Shown here one piece after another: positions 23,361-31,733 of a DNA stretch of 36,768 nucleotides. A program made the position numbers and the translations under genes. Every line of letters begins with the position of its first letter. Positions within the stretch are counted from its first letter, which is position 1. Source of the stretch: Thermoproteaceae archaeon (lineage in GTDB: Archaea; Thermoproteota; Thermoprotei; Thermoproteales; Thermoproteaceae). The DNA is taken from positions 1-36,768 of the forward strand of contig JAJHRB010000006.1 in NCBI GenBank assembly GCA_020833025.1. The letters are read 5' to 3'. Under the pieces are notes generated by a model. That model saw only the letters and a program-made list of their open reading frames with translations. It was not told the DNA's origin and ran no database searches.

Positions 23361-24272
23361 CTAGGGCGGGCTCAGGCCGGCGTAATACAGCGCGCCGTGA
23401 GTGGGAGAGGCAATCTTGACCTCGGCCTTAATGCCCTCCTCGGCGTACGCCCTTTCTATTGCCGCTCTCACCGCGTCGCTGTGCTTGTCGTCTACGAGAG
23501 CTATCACCGAGGGGCCCGCGCCGGATATCGTGACGGCGTGGGCGCCCGCCTCGAGCGCGTACATCTTAACCCTGGCGTACCCGCGAATATACGGCGCCCT
23601 GAGGGGCTCAATGACGTCATCTCTCATGCCGAGCGCGACGAGCCTGTAGTCAGACGTCGCGAGGCCGATTACAAGTGCGGAGACCCTCGCGAGCTGGGTC
23701 ACGTATGCCCTGAATGCAACCTCCCTCGGCAGGAGCTCACGCATTACTCTCGTCTTCTCGCGCAGCGGCGGGACGTCCGGAACCCCGACGGCGAACAGCA
23801 GGCGGGGGAAGAAGTGAGAGACCTCTAGCGGCTGAGTCGACAAGACAATCGCGGCGCCGCCGAGCGCCGCTGCGGCAACGTTATCGAAGTGGGGACTCCC
23901 TGCTGCTGCCGCCTCTCCCAAGCCCGCCGCCTCGATGATCGCCTGCGGGCTCGCGCTCACGCCCGCCTCCCTCACGAACGCAGCGAGCGCCGCAACCGCC
24001 GTGGCGCCGCTGCTGCCGAGACCGCGCGCCACCGGAATTTTGTTGTTAACGGCGGCCTCGACGCCCCAGCACCTGCCTAGTATCTCAAACAGTCTCTCAA
24101 ACGCGCGCGTGACAGTGTTGTCAGAGCCGGGGTCGTACCCCTGAAATTTGACGTGCACGCCGCACCCGCTCCCGACGTTCACGTAAGCGTCCGCGAAGTA
24201 GGCATCGTGCGCGACAGCGACGACGTCAAACCCGGAGCCCAAATTCGCGCTGGTTGAGGGGGCTCTCACCAC
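23361..24272 (-). CDS. thrB: Homoserine kinase
   Basis: GHMP-family kinase that phosphorylates homoserine on the threonine branch. The 303-residue protein opens [20 protein letters not shown] (GHMP motif 1). It has the ATP-binding [29 protein letters not shown] (typical of ThrB), and the C-terminal [13 protein letters not shown]. It draws on aspartate semialdehyde made by the asd product nearby. The start is one of two adjacent GTG codons (24272 or 24269); the TATA box fits either. Confidence 0.93.
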   Translation of the reverse strand: MVRAPSTSANLGSGFDVVAVAHDAYFADAYVNVGSGCGVHVKFQGYDPGSDNTVTRAFERLFEILGRCWGVEAAVNNKIPVARGLGSSGATAVAALAAFVREAGVSASPQAIIEAAGLGEAAAAGSPHFDNVAAAALGGAAIVLSTQPLEVSHFFPRLLFAVGVPDVPPLREKTRVMRELLPREVAFRAYVTQLARVSALVIGLATSDYRLVALGMRDDVIEPLRAPYIRGYARVKMYALEAGAHAVTISGAGPSVIALVDDKHSDAVRAAIERAYAEEGIKAEVKIASPTHGALYYAGLSPP

Positions 24273-24290
24273 CCAGTGCCTCTGCAGGCA

Positions 24291-24299
24291 CTTTTAGCA
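24291..24299 (-). promoter_or_regulatory. TATA box of thrB
   Basis: TGCTAAAAG on the minus strand, centred 22-25 nt before the two possible GTG starts. Confidence 0.55.
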
Positions 24300-24337
24300 C
24301 TTGCGGGCAGGGCCGGCACAGGCATTCAGCCTAATGC

Positions 24338-25654
24338 CTATCCTCGAGCGCCACGCCGGAGGATCCCGCGCATTAAGAGCAGCCCGAGGAGCAGCCAGAG
24401 CGCGAGAATCCAAATGTATCTCAGCTTCTCGATTACCGTCAGCATGAGTCCTGTGGATATCAGCACCACGCCGAGCGCCGCAGAGAGCGGGATTCCGGCA
24501 ATGAGCGGTGTTCTGAACGCAGCGTAGAGAGCGCGCGCCCTCGAAATTCTCGCAAGCGACAGCGCGACGAGTAGGTAATTCACGAGAGACCCCACGGCAT
24601 AAACTGCTATTATGAGCTCAACGCCCCCGGTCACTATGAACGCAAAAGATATGAAATACGCCGTAAGTAACGACACGTAGGGAGTTCTAAAGCGCCGCTG
24701 GAGCTGCCGGAAGACGGGATTTAGCAAATGCCTCTCCGCCAGCATGTACAGCAGCCTTGAGAAGGATAGATAGCCCGCGAGCGATGCCAGAGTCATTACT
24801 AGCGACAAGTCGGCCGCGACGAGGTGCGCCATGACGCCGTGAACCTCTTTCGCTAGGTACAGCGGCACCAAGGCGGGGTCTTTGGCAATCGCGTCATGCT
24901 TCAGCGCCGACATCACTGCCGCGGTGAGCCCGAGCCCAAGCGCCGCGCACGTTATTGCAATGGCTACAGCCGCTCGCGGAATCTGCACAAGCGGGCTTTT
25001 GGCCTCGCCAGCAAGCTGTCCAAGCACGTCAATGCCCGTAAACCCGCGGGACAGGAGGGACAGCGCAAAAAGGAAGTTAGTGGCGCCGACGCCGGCCCAG
25101 TTAAAGTACGGCGGGCTTGCAGGATGCCGCAAGAGGGCTAGCGCTATCAGCGCGAGCATTACTGAGAAATCTACAGTTGCGACGGCTCTGGCGACTGCCG
25201 CGCTCTCTTTAACACCAGCCAGCGCGAGTGTAAAAAGCGCCGTGCTCAGCGCAACTGCAATAGGAATCTCGCAGTACTCGCATCCCGTAGTGTCGCCTAT
25301 TATCTTCGCCGCGCAGACGGCTCCGTAGGCGACCATCAGTATCTGGTCGAGGGCCAGCAGCCATGCGGATATGTAGGCGGCAAGGGCGCTGAAGCCGCTG
25401 TAAACGTACAAGTAGGACCCGCCAGTCTCGGGGTACCGCGACCCCATCTCGCCGTACGCCAGAGTAATTGCCGCCATCAGCACAATGCCATAAAGCGCCC
25501 CGAGGAATGTATACTCTCCGGCGTACAGCGCAATGAATCCAACCAGGAAGTAATAGGTGCTCTGAATGTCGGGGTATGCAAGCGCGTAAATGTCGAGCGT
25601 GTTAAGCCTGCGCCTCAGCCACTGTTTAGACGTGTCTGCCCGCGTTGCGGTCAT
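24338..25654 (-). CDS. APC-superfamily amino acid permease
   Basis: Predicted amino-acid/polyamine/organocation secondary transporter. About 12 hydrophobic segments are visible over 438 residues, beginning after a short basic N-terminus (TSKQWLRRRLNTLDIYALAYPD). The first half has the TM1-TM2 family pattern: FLVGFIALYAGEYTFLG, MAAITLAYGEMGSRYPETGGSYLYV (the ExGxRxPxxGGxY signature) and a later GFTGIDVLGQLAGEAKSP. The substrate cannot be read from sequence. The ATG at 25654 faces the divergent GT2 gene across a shared AT-rich promoter. Confidence 0.85.
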   Translation of the reverse strand: MTATRADTSKQWLRRRLNTLDIYALAYPDIQSTYYFLVGFIALYAGEYTFLGALYGIVLMAAITLAYGEMGSRYPETGGSYLYVYSGFSALAAYISAWLLALDQILMVAYGAVCAAKIIGDTTGCEYCEIPIAVALSTALFTLALAGVKESAAVARAVATVDFSVMLALIALALLRHPASPPYFNWAGVGATNFLFALSLLSRGFTGIDVLGQLAGEAKSPLVQIPRAAVAIAITCAALGLGLTAAVMSALKHDAIAKDPALVPLYLAKEVHGVMAHLVAADLSLVMTLASLAGYLSFSRLLYMLAERHLLNPVFRQLQRRFRTPYVSLLTAYFISFAFIVTGGVELIIAVYAVGSLVNYLLVALSLARISRARALYAAFRTPLIAGIPLSAALGVVLISTGLMLTVIEKLRYIWILALWLLLGLLLMRGILRRGARG

Positions 25655-25680
25655 TTACAGCAGCCCCCACTCTGGCGCGC

Positions 25681-25690
25681 TTTTTAAAAT
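25681..25690. promoter_or_regulatory. Shared divergent TATA box (APC permease / GT2)
   Basis: TTTTTAAAAT is near-symmetric. It sits 25-26 nt before the GT2 ATG at 25711 and about 30 nt before the permease ATG at 25654, so it may serve both genes. Confidence 0.55.
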
Positions 25691-25710
25691 GATGCGAGCG
25701 CCACCGGCCG

Positions 25711-26733
25711 ATGGAGCCTTTGTCGCTTATTGCCAACGTCCTGGGATGCCTTTACCTGGCATTAATATCCATCGGCGCGCTGGCGCGGCGGAATTCCCCG
25801 AAAGCACCCCCGGCCGCCAACTACCTCATTGTTGTCGTCACAGTGGGCACAGAGAGAGTGCTCCCGGCGCTGCGCGAGACCGTCGCGCAGCTCAGGCGTC
25901 TTGGACTCAAATTTGTAATACTGTCATCGACACCGCTTGAACTTCCTAATGTCTTGCTAATTCCAAGAGAGGAGGACGGGAGCAAGTACCGGGTAATTAA
26001 ATGGTTTGTCGTCAACTACGTGAGGCGGGACGCGTGGTACATATTCCTCGACGACGACTCCTACCCCCTCGACGCAGAGTTCCTGAAAGACATAACGTAT
26101 TACGGCGCTAGAGGCTGTGTTGCCGGCAACGGCATACTGGTGCCTAGGCCTAGCCGCTCAAGGCTCGCCTACGCGCTCGACTGGGCGAGGTACTTTAACG
26201 ACTTGACGCTATACAGATTCGCGCTCGAGATGCTCAGGAAGCCCATTTTTGGCATGCACGGCGAGTTGTTAATAGTTAGGGGCGACGTGCTTCACGAGAT
26301 CTGGCCCGCCATGGGGGAGAGCATTACAGAGGACTTCCGCTTTGCGATGGAGCTCGTGAGGCGCGGCTACAAGACGTTCCAGAGCCGCACCAGGGTGTCC
26401 GTCAAGAGCCCTAACACGCTCCGCGATTTTATGATGCAGAGAATGAGGTGGGCAGGCGCATTTTACGACGCGCTTAAGTATCGAAACCCCGTACCGGCGG
26501 TGGTTCTCATCATTTCGGTCGCAATGCTTGTAATGGGGCCCGCGGTAACAATACACGGACCCAGCGCGCTGCTGGCGGTCTCCGCCGTCTACCTGGCAGT
26601 CTACGCCTACGGGAGTTTAAAGGCGAGACGCCCTCTTCTCGACGTTCTCATGCTGTCGCCGATAGAGGCTCTGGCGCTTCTCGCGGGCATCATCTTCAGG
26701 CAGAGGCGTTTTTACGTGATAGATAAAACATGA
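25711..26733 (+). CDS. Membrane-bound GT2-family glycosyltransferase
   Basis: Predicted glycosyltransferase acting at the membrane. The 340-residue protein has an N-terminal membrane segment (PLSLIANVLGCLYLALISIGAL), a GT-A domain with IFLDDDSYP (DxD-type metal site), MHGELLIVRGD, GESITEDFRFAMELVRRG (the catalytic ED) and DFMMQRMRWAGAF (QxxRW). It ends in two hydrophobic helices. This pattern is that of processive or polyprenyl-linked GT2 enzymes such as cellulose-synthase or EgtB/AglE-like proteins. Donor and acceptor unknown; a role in surface glycans would fit the sequon-rich surface proteins in the window (inference). Confidence 0.85.
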   Translation: MEPLSLIANVLGCLYLALISIGALARRNSPKAPPAANYLIVVVTVGTERVLPALRETVAQLRRLGLKFVILSSTPLELPNVLLIPREEDGSKYRVIKWFVVNYVRRDAWYIFLDDDSYPLDAEFLKDITYYGARGCVAGNGILVPRPSRSRLAYALDWARYFNDLTLYRFALEMLRKPIFGMHGELLIVRGDVLHEIWPAMGESITEDFRFAMELVRRGYKTFQSRTRVSVKSPNTLRDFMMQRMRWAGAFYDALKYRNPVPAVVLIISVAMLVMGPAVTIHGPSALLAVSAVYLAVYAYGSLKARRPLLDVLMLSPIEALALLAGIIFRQRRFYVIDKT

Positions 26734-26811
26734 GCCGCCCGGATGCCACCCCCGGGCTCCGCTGGAGGCACTAACCCCGGCAGCGGGAGCTCGCCTCGGA
26801 CGGAGGGGGCC

Positions 26812-26820
26812 ATAAAATTA
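26812..26820 (+). promoter_or_regulatory. TATA box of the precorrin-2 dehydrogenase gene
   Basis: ATAAAATTA centred 27 nt before the ATG at 26843. Confidence 0.6.
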
Positions 26821-26842
26821 ATTTAGCTGACACGCAGGGTGC

Positions 26843-27550
26843 ATGCGCATACCGCTGTGGGTTGAGGCCTCGAGGCTCAGGGTGTTAGTGCTTGGCGGGG
26901 GCTCTGTCGGCACTAGGAGGGCAAAGTACTTTCATGAGGCAGGGGCAAGGGTGAGAGTTATAGCGAGGGAGGTGACCAAAGAGCTGGAGGCGCTCGGAGT
27001 GGAAATAAAGCGGGCCGACCTCCGCGAGCACGACCCCTCAGAGGATATTAGGTGGGCAGACGTGGTCGTTATCGCAGTCGACGACTCGGCACTCGCGCTG
27101 AAACTATTCCGGCAGGCAGAGGCTGCGGGAAAGCTTGTGAATGACGCCACCGACGCGAGCCGGACTCACGTCATTGTGCCGTACGAGCGGGTTGTTGCTG
27201 GGTTGAGAATTGCGGTCACTAGCGAGGGCGCTGCCGGCGCTCCTGCGCGCCTATCGCTCGACGTAATAGAAAACTGTATAAGAAAGAGCTGGGTGCCGTT
27301 ATTTTATGAAATCTATAAGGAGCTCAAGAGAGAGGCCAAAAGCAGGCTGAATGATGCAAAGGTGAGAATGCAATTTTACAGGGAGCTGTGCGAGGACGAG
27401 GAGTTTACGAGGTTAATAAAGAGCGGGAATAGAGATGCGGCACTTGCGCGAGGTCTCGAGCTCTTAAACTTGATCGCAGGCGCCGCGAGGGGCTGCAAGG
27501 CCCCTAACTCCCACTGCTCTCCGGGGGCCGGAGCCCCGAGACGCCGCTAG
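26843..27550 (+). CDS. Precorrin-2 dehydrogenase (siroheme synthase N-domain, SirC/Met8 type)
   Basis: NAD-dependent oxidation of precorrin-2 to sirohydrochlorin, perhaps also chelation. The 235-residue protein begins MRIPLWVEASRLRVLVLGGGSVGTRRAKYF, the typical CysG/Met8 opening with a Rossmann GGGxVGxRR. It has VVIAVDDSALALKLFRQAEAAGKLVNDATD (DDxxLN-like region) and AVTSEGAAGAPARLSLDVIENC (SEGxxPxLSxxIR equivalent). It then ends in a helical domain with a Cys- and Pro-containing low-similarity tail. It continues the cobA pathway but is unlinked, more than 10 kb away. It stands alone with its own promoter. Confidence 0.88.
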   Translation: MRIPLWVEASRLRVLVLGGGSVGTRRAKYFHEAGARVRVIAREVTKELEALGVEIKRADLREHDPSEDIRWADVVVIAVDDSALALKLFRQAEAAGKLVNDATDASRTHVIVPYERVVAGLRIAVTSEGAAGAPARLSLDVIENCIRKSWVPLFYEIYKELKREAKSRLNDAKVRMQFYRELCEDEEFTRLIKSGNRDAALARGLELLNLIAGAARGCKAPNSHCSPGAGAPRRR

Positions 27551-28116
27551 GCCTCCCGGGAGCGCGGCTGGAGGAATCGCGCCGGCAGACGTGTTAGCCC
27601 GGGCCTGCCGGGGCGGGCAGGGAAAAAGAGGGCCTGGCACTCCTTATGCAGCAGCCGTCACCGCAGCCCACGCAATTGCGTGCACGGCATAGCCCGGCGT
27701 TCCGCGCTCTGCGCCCTCCCGGGCGGCTCCCCACGGCTAGTCCGGGCAGGGAACCGCAAGGGAGCGCCTGCATCAGACTCCTAGGGAGTCTGTGCCAGGA
27801 GTTTTGTGGCCGGGGAGCGGTCACTCTTGCGTACAGGACTCCCGGAAGAGACTCCCTAGGAGTCTGAAAGGCAGCCGGACGGGGGCAAAAGGAGGGTCAT
27901 TCTGTGCAGACCGGACAGTCAAAATCTGCCTGCTCCTCCAGCCGCCGAGCCGGCCAATATTGAATTAACGCACTGAATTTAGCTACTGCGTCCAGTGCTC
28001 TGGAGCAAGATCTGCGTGAGGAGCCCAGCCTGGCCCTCGTGATGAGAGACTTGCGCTCAGTGCAGTGCGTCACGAGAGTTGAGATCCGCTAGCACGCAGT
28101 CCCGACCCCCGATTAA
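27551..28116. other. 566-nt gap: inverted repeat, no gene
   Basis: No convincing coding or tRNA sequence. It holds an 18-nt inverted repeat (27774-27791 and 27849-27866, listed separately), a short GC-rich hairpin near 27601-27625, and AT-rich run 27966-27982. An exact box C (GTGATGA, 28039-28045) occurs but without a matching D box. Confidence 0.5.
27774..27866. repeat. Inverted repeat of self-symmetric arms
   Basis: CAGACTCCTAGGGAGTCT (27774-27791) is exactly complementary to 27849-27866, with 57 nt between. Each arm is itself an imperfect palindrome around CCTAGG. This could be a DNA-binding or recombination site, a miniature element, or an RNA stem. No target-site duplication is evident. 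Confidence 0.6.
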
Positions 28117-28599
28117 CTAGCTGGGGCTGGCGCTCCGGGCTGCGAGCGTCACTAAAAGTCTCCTCAGCGCGATGTGCTTGTCGAAATTTCCAGTCCTTAT
28201 CCATCTCCCGCATGCTCTGAACGGAGATAGCACGTATGCATTGTGCTTGCATGCCACCTCCTCAGTTGCAATGTAATACGGTTTCGAGACTACGAGAACT
28301 AGCGTTGACACGGCTGCCACTCTCTCGAGCGCGTCTATCACGCCCGCCTCGCGAGACCACCTTCTTATCTCAGCCGGGGGCGCGCCCCTTAACGTCGCAT
28401 CGTAGGGCTCCACCACCTGCCACTCGCCAACGAGGCCGTACCTTGCAGAGAGGACGTACAGCGATACTGGCGCGCCAGAGCGCCTCACCTCGTCTACAAC
28501 CCGGACAATGCGGGCAAACGCGGTCCCGCGGTAGAGCTCCCTTGCCGGGGCTGGCCTGTTGAGCTTTCTAGCGCTGCAGTTTGTAACCACCGATATCAC
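28117..28599 (-). CDS. DUF6884-like conserved protein
   Basis: A 160-residue protein of unknown function. It opens MISVVTNCSARKLNRPAPARELYRG, with a Cys in a CSxxK motif, then LYVLSARYGLVGEWQVVEPYD and GVIDALER. The CSxxK...PAxxLYxG...LSAxYGLV...PYD series matches what I recall of the DUF6884 family, whose members often sit in defence or mobile contexts but lack a proven activity. Two or three Cys plus conserved YGL and PYD suggest an enzyme. No membrane segment. The ATG at 28599 has a TATA box 25 nt upstream. Divergent from trpC. Confidence 0.65.
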   Translation of the reverse strand: MISVVTNCSARKLNRPAPARELYRGTAFARIVRVVDEVRRSGAPVSLYVLSARYGLVGEWQVVEPYDATLRGAPPAEIRRWSREAGVIDALERVAAVSTLVLVVSKPYYIATEEVACKHNAYVLSPFRACGRWIRTGNFDKHIALRRLLVTLAARSASPS

Positions 28600-28620
28600 G
28601 CCAAATCTTGGGGGAGCGCG

Positions 28621-28628
28621 CTATAAGC
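28621..28628 (-). promoter_or_regulatory. TATA box of the DUF6884-like gene
   Basis: GCTTATAG on the minus strand, centred 25 nt before the ATG at 28599; back-to-back with the trpC promoter. Confidence 0.55.
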
Positions 28629-28644
28629 ATGTTCAGGCACAAAA

Positions 28645-28652
28645 GAATATAA
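28645..28652 (+). promoter_or_regulatory. TATA box of trpC
   Basis: GAATATAA centred about 25 nt before the GTG at 28673. It rules out the longer frame from 28559. Confidence 0.55.
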
Positions 28653-28672
28653 CGCGCGGCGGGCAGGCTGCC

Positions 28673-29422
28673 GTGGACTTTCTGTCCGCAGTGAAGAGAA
28701 CAGTAGAACTCCGAGCGGCGGCCGAGCCGCTGCCGCCTCCGAGAGCCGTACCGCTTGTCGACTTCGCCAGAGCGCTGGGAGAGTTTGGCGTGATTGCAGA
28801 GTACAAGCGCTCGTCCCCCCGCGGCCTCATCAGGCTTGACCTGCCGCCGTGGACCTACTTCGCGGAGCTAAGCGCGCACGTCTCGGCATTTTCGGTGCTG
28901 ACGGAGCCCTTCTGGTTTCTTGGAGATTACAGATTTATTGGCATCGCAAAGGCATTCAAGCCGGCCCTCATGAAAGACTTTGTAATCAGTAAGAGGCAGA
29001 TTGATATTGCATTCGGTTACGGTGCCGATGCAGTGCTGATAATTTACAAGCTAGTCGGGAGAGAGGCAGCAATGGAGCTTGCTGAGTACGCCGAGAGACT
29101 CGGCCTCACGCCGGTGGTGGAAGTTGACAACGCGAGAGACGCGAGGGAGGTCGCAACGTGGGGCGGCAAGATAATAATCGGAATCAACGCGCGAGATCTC
29201 AGCACGCTGGAGGTGAACCTCCAGCGAGCCTTTGAGGTGGCCAGGGCCCTTCGAGGAGACGTCGATTACATAATCGAGAGCGGAATTTCCAAGCAGGAGG
29301 AGGTGGAGAGAGCGTGCGAGCTGCACGCAAAGGGAGTTCTGGTCGGCACGGCTCTCATGAAGAACCCACCTCTCGCCAGAGAGCTCAAGGCTGCTGCCGA
29401 GAGGTGTCTCGCGAGGCGCTAG
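28673..29422 (+). CDS. trpC: Indole-3-glycerol-phosphate synthase
   Basis: Closes the indole ring in tryptophan synthesis. The 249-residue TIM barrel begins VDFLSAVKRTVELRAA. It has VIAEYKRSSPRG (catalytic Lys), FSVLTEPFWFLGDY, LMKDFVISKRQI, ADAVLIIYKL, TPVVEVDN, IIGINARDLSTLEVN (catalytic Asn/Arg) and IIESGIS plus GVLVGTALM. All typical elements are present, at the usual length. The GTG start is set by the TATA box. No other trp genes are adjacent; the end overlaps the start of a CDF transporter by 19 nt. Confidence 0.93.
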   Translation: MDFLSAVKRTVELRAAAEPLPPPRAVPLVDFARALGEFGVIAEYKRSSPRGLIRLDLPPWTYFAELSAHVSAFSVLTEPFWFLGDYRFIGIAKAFKPALMKDFVISKRQIDIAFGYGADAVLIIYKLVGREAAMELAEYAERLGLTPVVEVDNARDAREVATWGGKIIIGINARDLSTLEVNLQRAFEVARALRGDVDYIIESGISKQEEVERACELHAKGVLVGTALMKNPPLARELKAAAERCLARR

Positions 29423-30306
29423 CGCGCGGAAGCCTGTCGGCCGCACGGGCGGCGGTCGCGGCTGTAGTGAGCGCGGCTGCGTTAAAATTCGCGGCCTTCT
29501 CGCAGAGCCTCTCCGCAGCGGTGCTCGCTGACGCGGTGCACACAGCGGTTGACATAACCGCGGTGGCAACGGCATACCTAGTAGTTAAGGCCAGCCTGAA
29601 GCCGCCAGACGCAGAGCACCCCTACGGCCACCAGAGGGCAGACGCGGTTGGAGGCATTATTTCATCCATGGTCATGCTCCTCTCTGCCGCGATAATTGCA
29701 TACGAGGCATTGCATAAATTAGTGCTGTGGGAGCCATACGCGCCGTCTCTCATTAGCGCGGCGCTGCTGGGCACCGCCGTGGCGATAGACGTGAGCAGGG
29801 CGGCAAGCATGAGCCGCCAGAAGGGCCGCTCTATCACGCTGCGCGCGAGCGCGGCTCACTTTGTAACCGACGCGGCAATATCGCTTTCCGCGCTTGCCGT
29901 GCTTCTGTCAGGAATTGTGGCGTCGGCGCACAGCGCTGGCTTTCTGACGCGCTGGGGTCCTGCTATTGATGCAGGCACGGCTCTGGCTGCTGCGTGCTAT
30001 CTGGCACTGCGTTGTGCTGCCCTGCTGAGAGTCTCTGTAACCGAGTTGCTGGACTACATGCCGCGCGAGATTGCAGACAGGGCATGTAGAATTGCGCGCG
30101 AGATGCCCGGCGTGCGCCTCGTCAAGTCCGTCCGGGTCAGGAAGTCGGGAAGTATATATCACGCCGATGTGGTCATAGCGGTTGACGGCCACATGTCGGT
30201 CAGCGAGGCTCACGAGATAGCCGATCGCGTTGAGAAAGCTCTCAGAAGGGAGCTAATGGGCGAGGTGTCGGTGCACGTCGAGCCTTGTGACTACAGACAG
30301 AATTAG
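29404..30306 (+). CDS. CDF-family cation efflux protein
   Basis: Predicted divalent-metal (Zn, Fe, Mn or Co)/proton antiporter. The 300-residue protein has about six membrane helices. The metal-site residues are DAVHTAVD in TM2 and AAHFVTD in TM5; HPYGHQRADA lies in the first cytoplasmic loop, and the C-terminal cytoplasmic domain (VRVRKSGSIYHADVVIAVDG, VEKALRRELMGEVSVHVEP) shows the CDF dimer fold. GTG at 29404 overlaps the trpC end by 19 nt, suggesting coupling. Its stop overlaps, in convergence, the stop of the following minus-strand gene. Confidence 0.88.
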   Translation: MSREALARGSLSAARAAVAAVVSAAALKFAAFSQSLSAAVLADAVHTAVDITAVATAYLVVKASLKPPDAEHPYGHQRADAVGGIISSMVMLLSAAIIAYEALHKLVLWEPYAPSLISAALLGTAVAIDVSRAASMSRQKGRSITLRASAAHFVTDAAISLSALAVLLSGIVASAHSAGFLTRWGPAIDAGTALAAACYLALRCAALLRVSVTELLDYMPREIADRACRIAREMPGVRLVKSVRVRKSGSIYHADVVIAVDGHMSVSEAHEIADRVEKALRRELMGEVSVHVEPCDYRQN

Positions 30307-30605
30307 GGGCTTGGCGGCGTCTGCGAGCCACCACTGCTCTCTTTCATCTGTCTCTCTATTTCCTCAAGGGCCTTTTGCACCTCTCTCTCTATCTCTTCAA
30401 TGGGCTTCGGCGGCGGCGTGGTGGCCAGCGCGTAGCCGACCCACGCGAGCACTCCCAGAATTGCTGCCACTGCGATGAATGCTGTTATTTTGAGTACGAG
30501 CACGTCCCACGGCGGCGGCGTGAAGAAGACAAGCCAGCAGTAAACTAGTATTCCCGCCACGCCGGCCGCTATTAGGCCCGTGCCTATTGCCTGGTCTCTG
30601 TGCAT
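30303..30605 (-). CDS. Small conserved two-helix membrane protein
   Basis: A 100-residue protein of unknown function. It starts MHRDQAIGTGLIAAGVAGIL at the ATG 30605 (TATA box 24 nt upstream), rather than an upstream ATG that falls inside the exchanger gene. Two hydrophobic helices (about 7-28 and 35-58) flank a Pro-rich turn FFTPPPWD; then TPPPKPIEEIEREVQKALEEI forms an amphipathic coiled-coil tail with a Ser/Pro end. Topology suggests both helices in the membrane with a cytoplasmic helix. Similar small proteins occur in Crenarchaeota, sometimes labelled regulators without evidence. Convergent with the CDF gene, with overlapping stops. Confidence 0.7.
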   Translation of the reverse strand: MHRDQAIGTGLIAAGVAGILVYCWLVFFTPPPWDVLVLKITAFIAVAAILGVLAWVGYALATTPPPKPIEEIEREVQKALEEIERQMKESSGGSQTPPSP

Positions 30606-30624
30606 GAGTGATGCTGCAGCGCGG

Positions 30625-30633
30625 CTATATAAC
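30625..30633 (-). promoter_or_regulatory. TATA box of the small membrane protein gene
   Basis: GTTATATAG on the minus strand, centred 24 nt before the ATG at 30605, lying inside the 3' end of the exchanger gene. Confidence 0.55.
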
Positions 30634-31593
30634 AATATGGCGGCTGCCAAGACAGCACGTAATATAGTAGACGTAACCCGCGAGCCCCACGGGCGCCGTG
30701 AGGCCGAAATTTCTAGAGAGCACTACGATGGCGGCCTCGGCGGCTGAAACCATAATGGCGATGAGTAGCGCGCTTGCTGCCGCCGGCTCGATAGAGTAAG
30801 TGCCCAGCAGCATTGCAACTCCTGGGTAGAATGTGCTGTACAGCGCCTTCTCGCCGACTATTGCGCTCACACCCTCGCTGTCTCTGCCCCTGGCGAGGAA
30901 AACAAGCCCTACAATAGACTCGGGAAGCGCCGTCGCTATCGGCACGAGCACGATTGAAAGCGCCAGCTTATCTACTTTCAGCGTCTCGCCGAGAGCCTTA
31001 ATTCCGGACACCAGAATCTCGCAGCCGAGGTAAAGCGAGAGGATGGCCGTAAGCGCCTGAAAGACCGGGTTTCCGAGTTTGAGGGCCACGCGCGCCGCCT
31101 CTACCCCCCTCTTCTCACGCAACATGAACCTGGCATACGCGAAATACAGCGCGAGCAGCGCAGCGCCGTAGAGCCTGGCGTGGGCGCTGGCAGCCTCGCT
31201 AGTGAGCGGTAACGGCAGCAGCGGGGCGGCAAAGGTCAGCAGCGGGACCGCAATGATGCGGTCGACGCGTGGCACCGCCGTGCGTCTCCGCTTTAGCGCC
31301 CAGCAGACAAGGCTGGCGAGAACTGCAAGTGGGTATATAATAGTTGACGCCATGAAGGGCTGCGCCACGATGGATCCCCACGCAATTTCGACCTCTCCGT
31401 GCGCCAGCGCGACAATGTACGTGGCTAGCTCGGGAAATGACGTCATAACCGGCGCGAATATTGCCGCAACGCCCACAGTTTCCATGCGAAATTTCCACGA
31501 GATATAGCGCACGAGCTGCTCTATGAGCACGCCGGCAAGAACCGTCAAGAGCACGCCGGCAGCGATCACCGCAAACGCTATGCCAGGTAGCAT
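30625..31593 (-). CDS. CaCA-family Na+/Ca2+ (cation/proton) exchanger
   Basis: Membrane exchanger with two inverted halves. The alpha repeats are clear: VMTSFPELATYIVALAHGEVEIAWGSIVAQPF in the first half and ATALPESIVGLVFLARGRDSEGVSAIVGEKALYS in the second (conserved PE and G-S/N ion-site residues). About 10-11 hydrophobic segments over 322 residues. The ATG at 31593 has a TATA box about 23 nt upstream. The ion substrate cannot be told from sequence. The last residues encode the promoter of the next gene. Confidence 0.85.
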   Translation of the reverse strand: MLPGIAFAVIAAGVLLTVLAGVLIEQLVRYISWKFRMETVGVAAIFAPVMTSFPELATYIVALAHGEVEIAWGSIVAQPFMASTIIYPLAVLASLVCWALKRRRTAVPRVDRIIAVPLLTFAAPLLPLPLTSEAASAHARLYGAALLALYFAYARFMLREKRGVEAARVALKLGNPVFQALTAILSLYLGCEILVSGIKALGETLKVDKLALSIVLVPIATALPESIVGLVFLARGRDSEGVSAIVGEKALYSTFYPGVAMLLGTYSIEPAAASALLIAIMVSAAEAAIVVLSRNFGLTAPVGLAGYVYYITCCLGSRHIVI

Positions 31594-31611
31594 CCCTGAA
31601 CTTTCAGTGCT

Positions 31612-31620
31612 CTATTTTAG
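31612..31620 (-). promoter_or_regulatory. TATA box of the CaCA exchanger gene
   Basis: CTAAAATAG on the minus strand, centred 23 nt before the ATG at 31593. Confidence 0.55.
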
Positions 31621-31634
31621 GTTCGTCGTTCATC

Positions 31635-31657
31635 CTTTCAATGACTTTATTCGAGAC
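31635..31657 (-). repeat. CRISPR-repeat-like fragment
   Basis: On the minus strand this starts GTCTCGAATAAAG and ends CATTGAAAG. The end ATTGAAAG and the (T)CTC...AAA block recall the Thermoproteaceae repeat ending GGATTGAAAG, but the match is partial, so chance similarity is possible. Confidence 0.2.
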
Positions 31658-31733
31658 GCCGCGGCGTTGGAGATGCCTTATTTGGTGTTCCCTGACGGTA
31701 GTGCGAGCTCCCTGACTCCCGCGCCGCCGCGCC

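Noticed and set aside
28015-28060. Possible C/D sRNA with GTGAGGA and exact GTGATGA
   Set aside because: No CTGA box at either required position and guide lengths do not fit.
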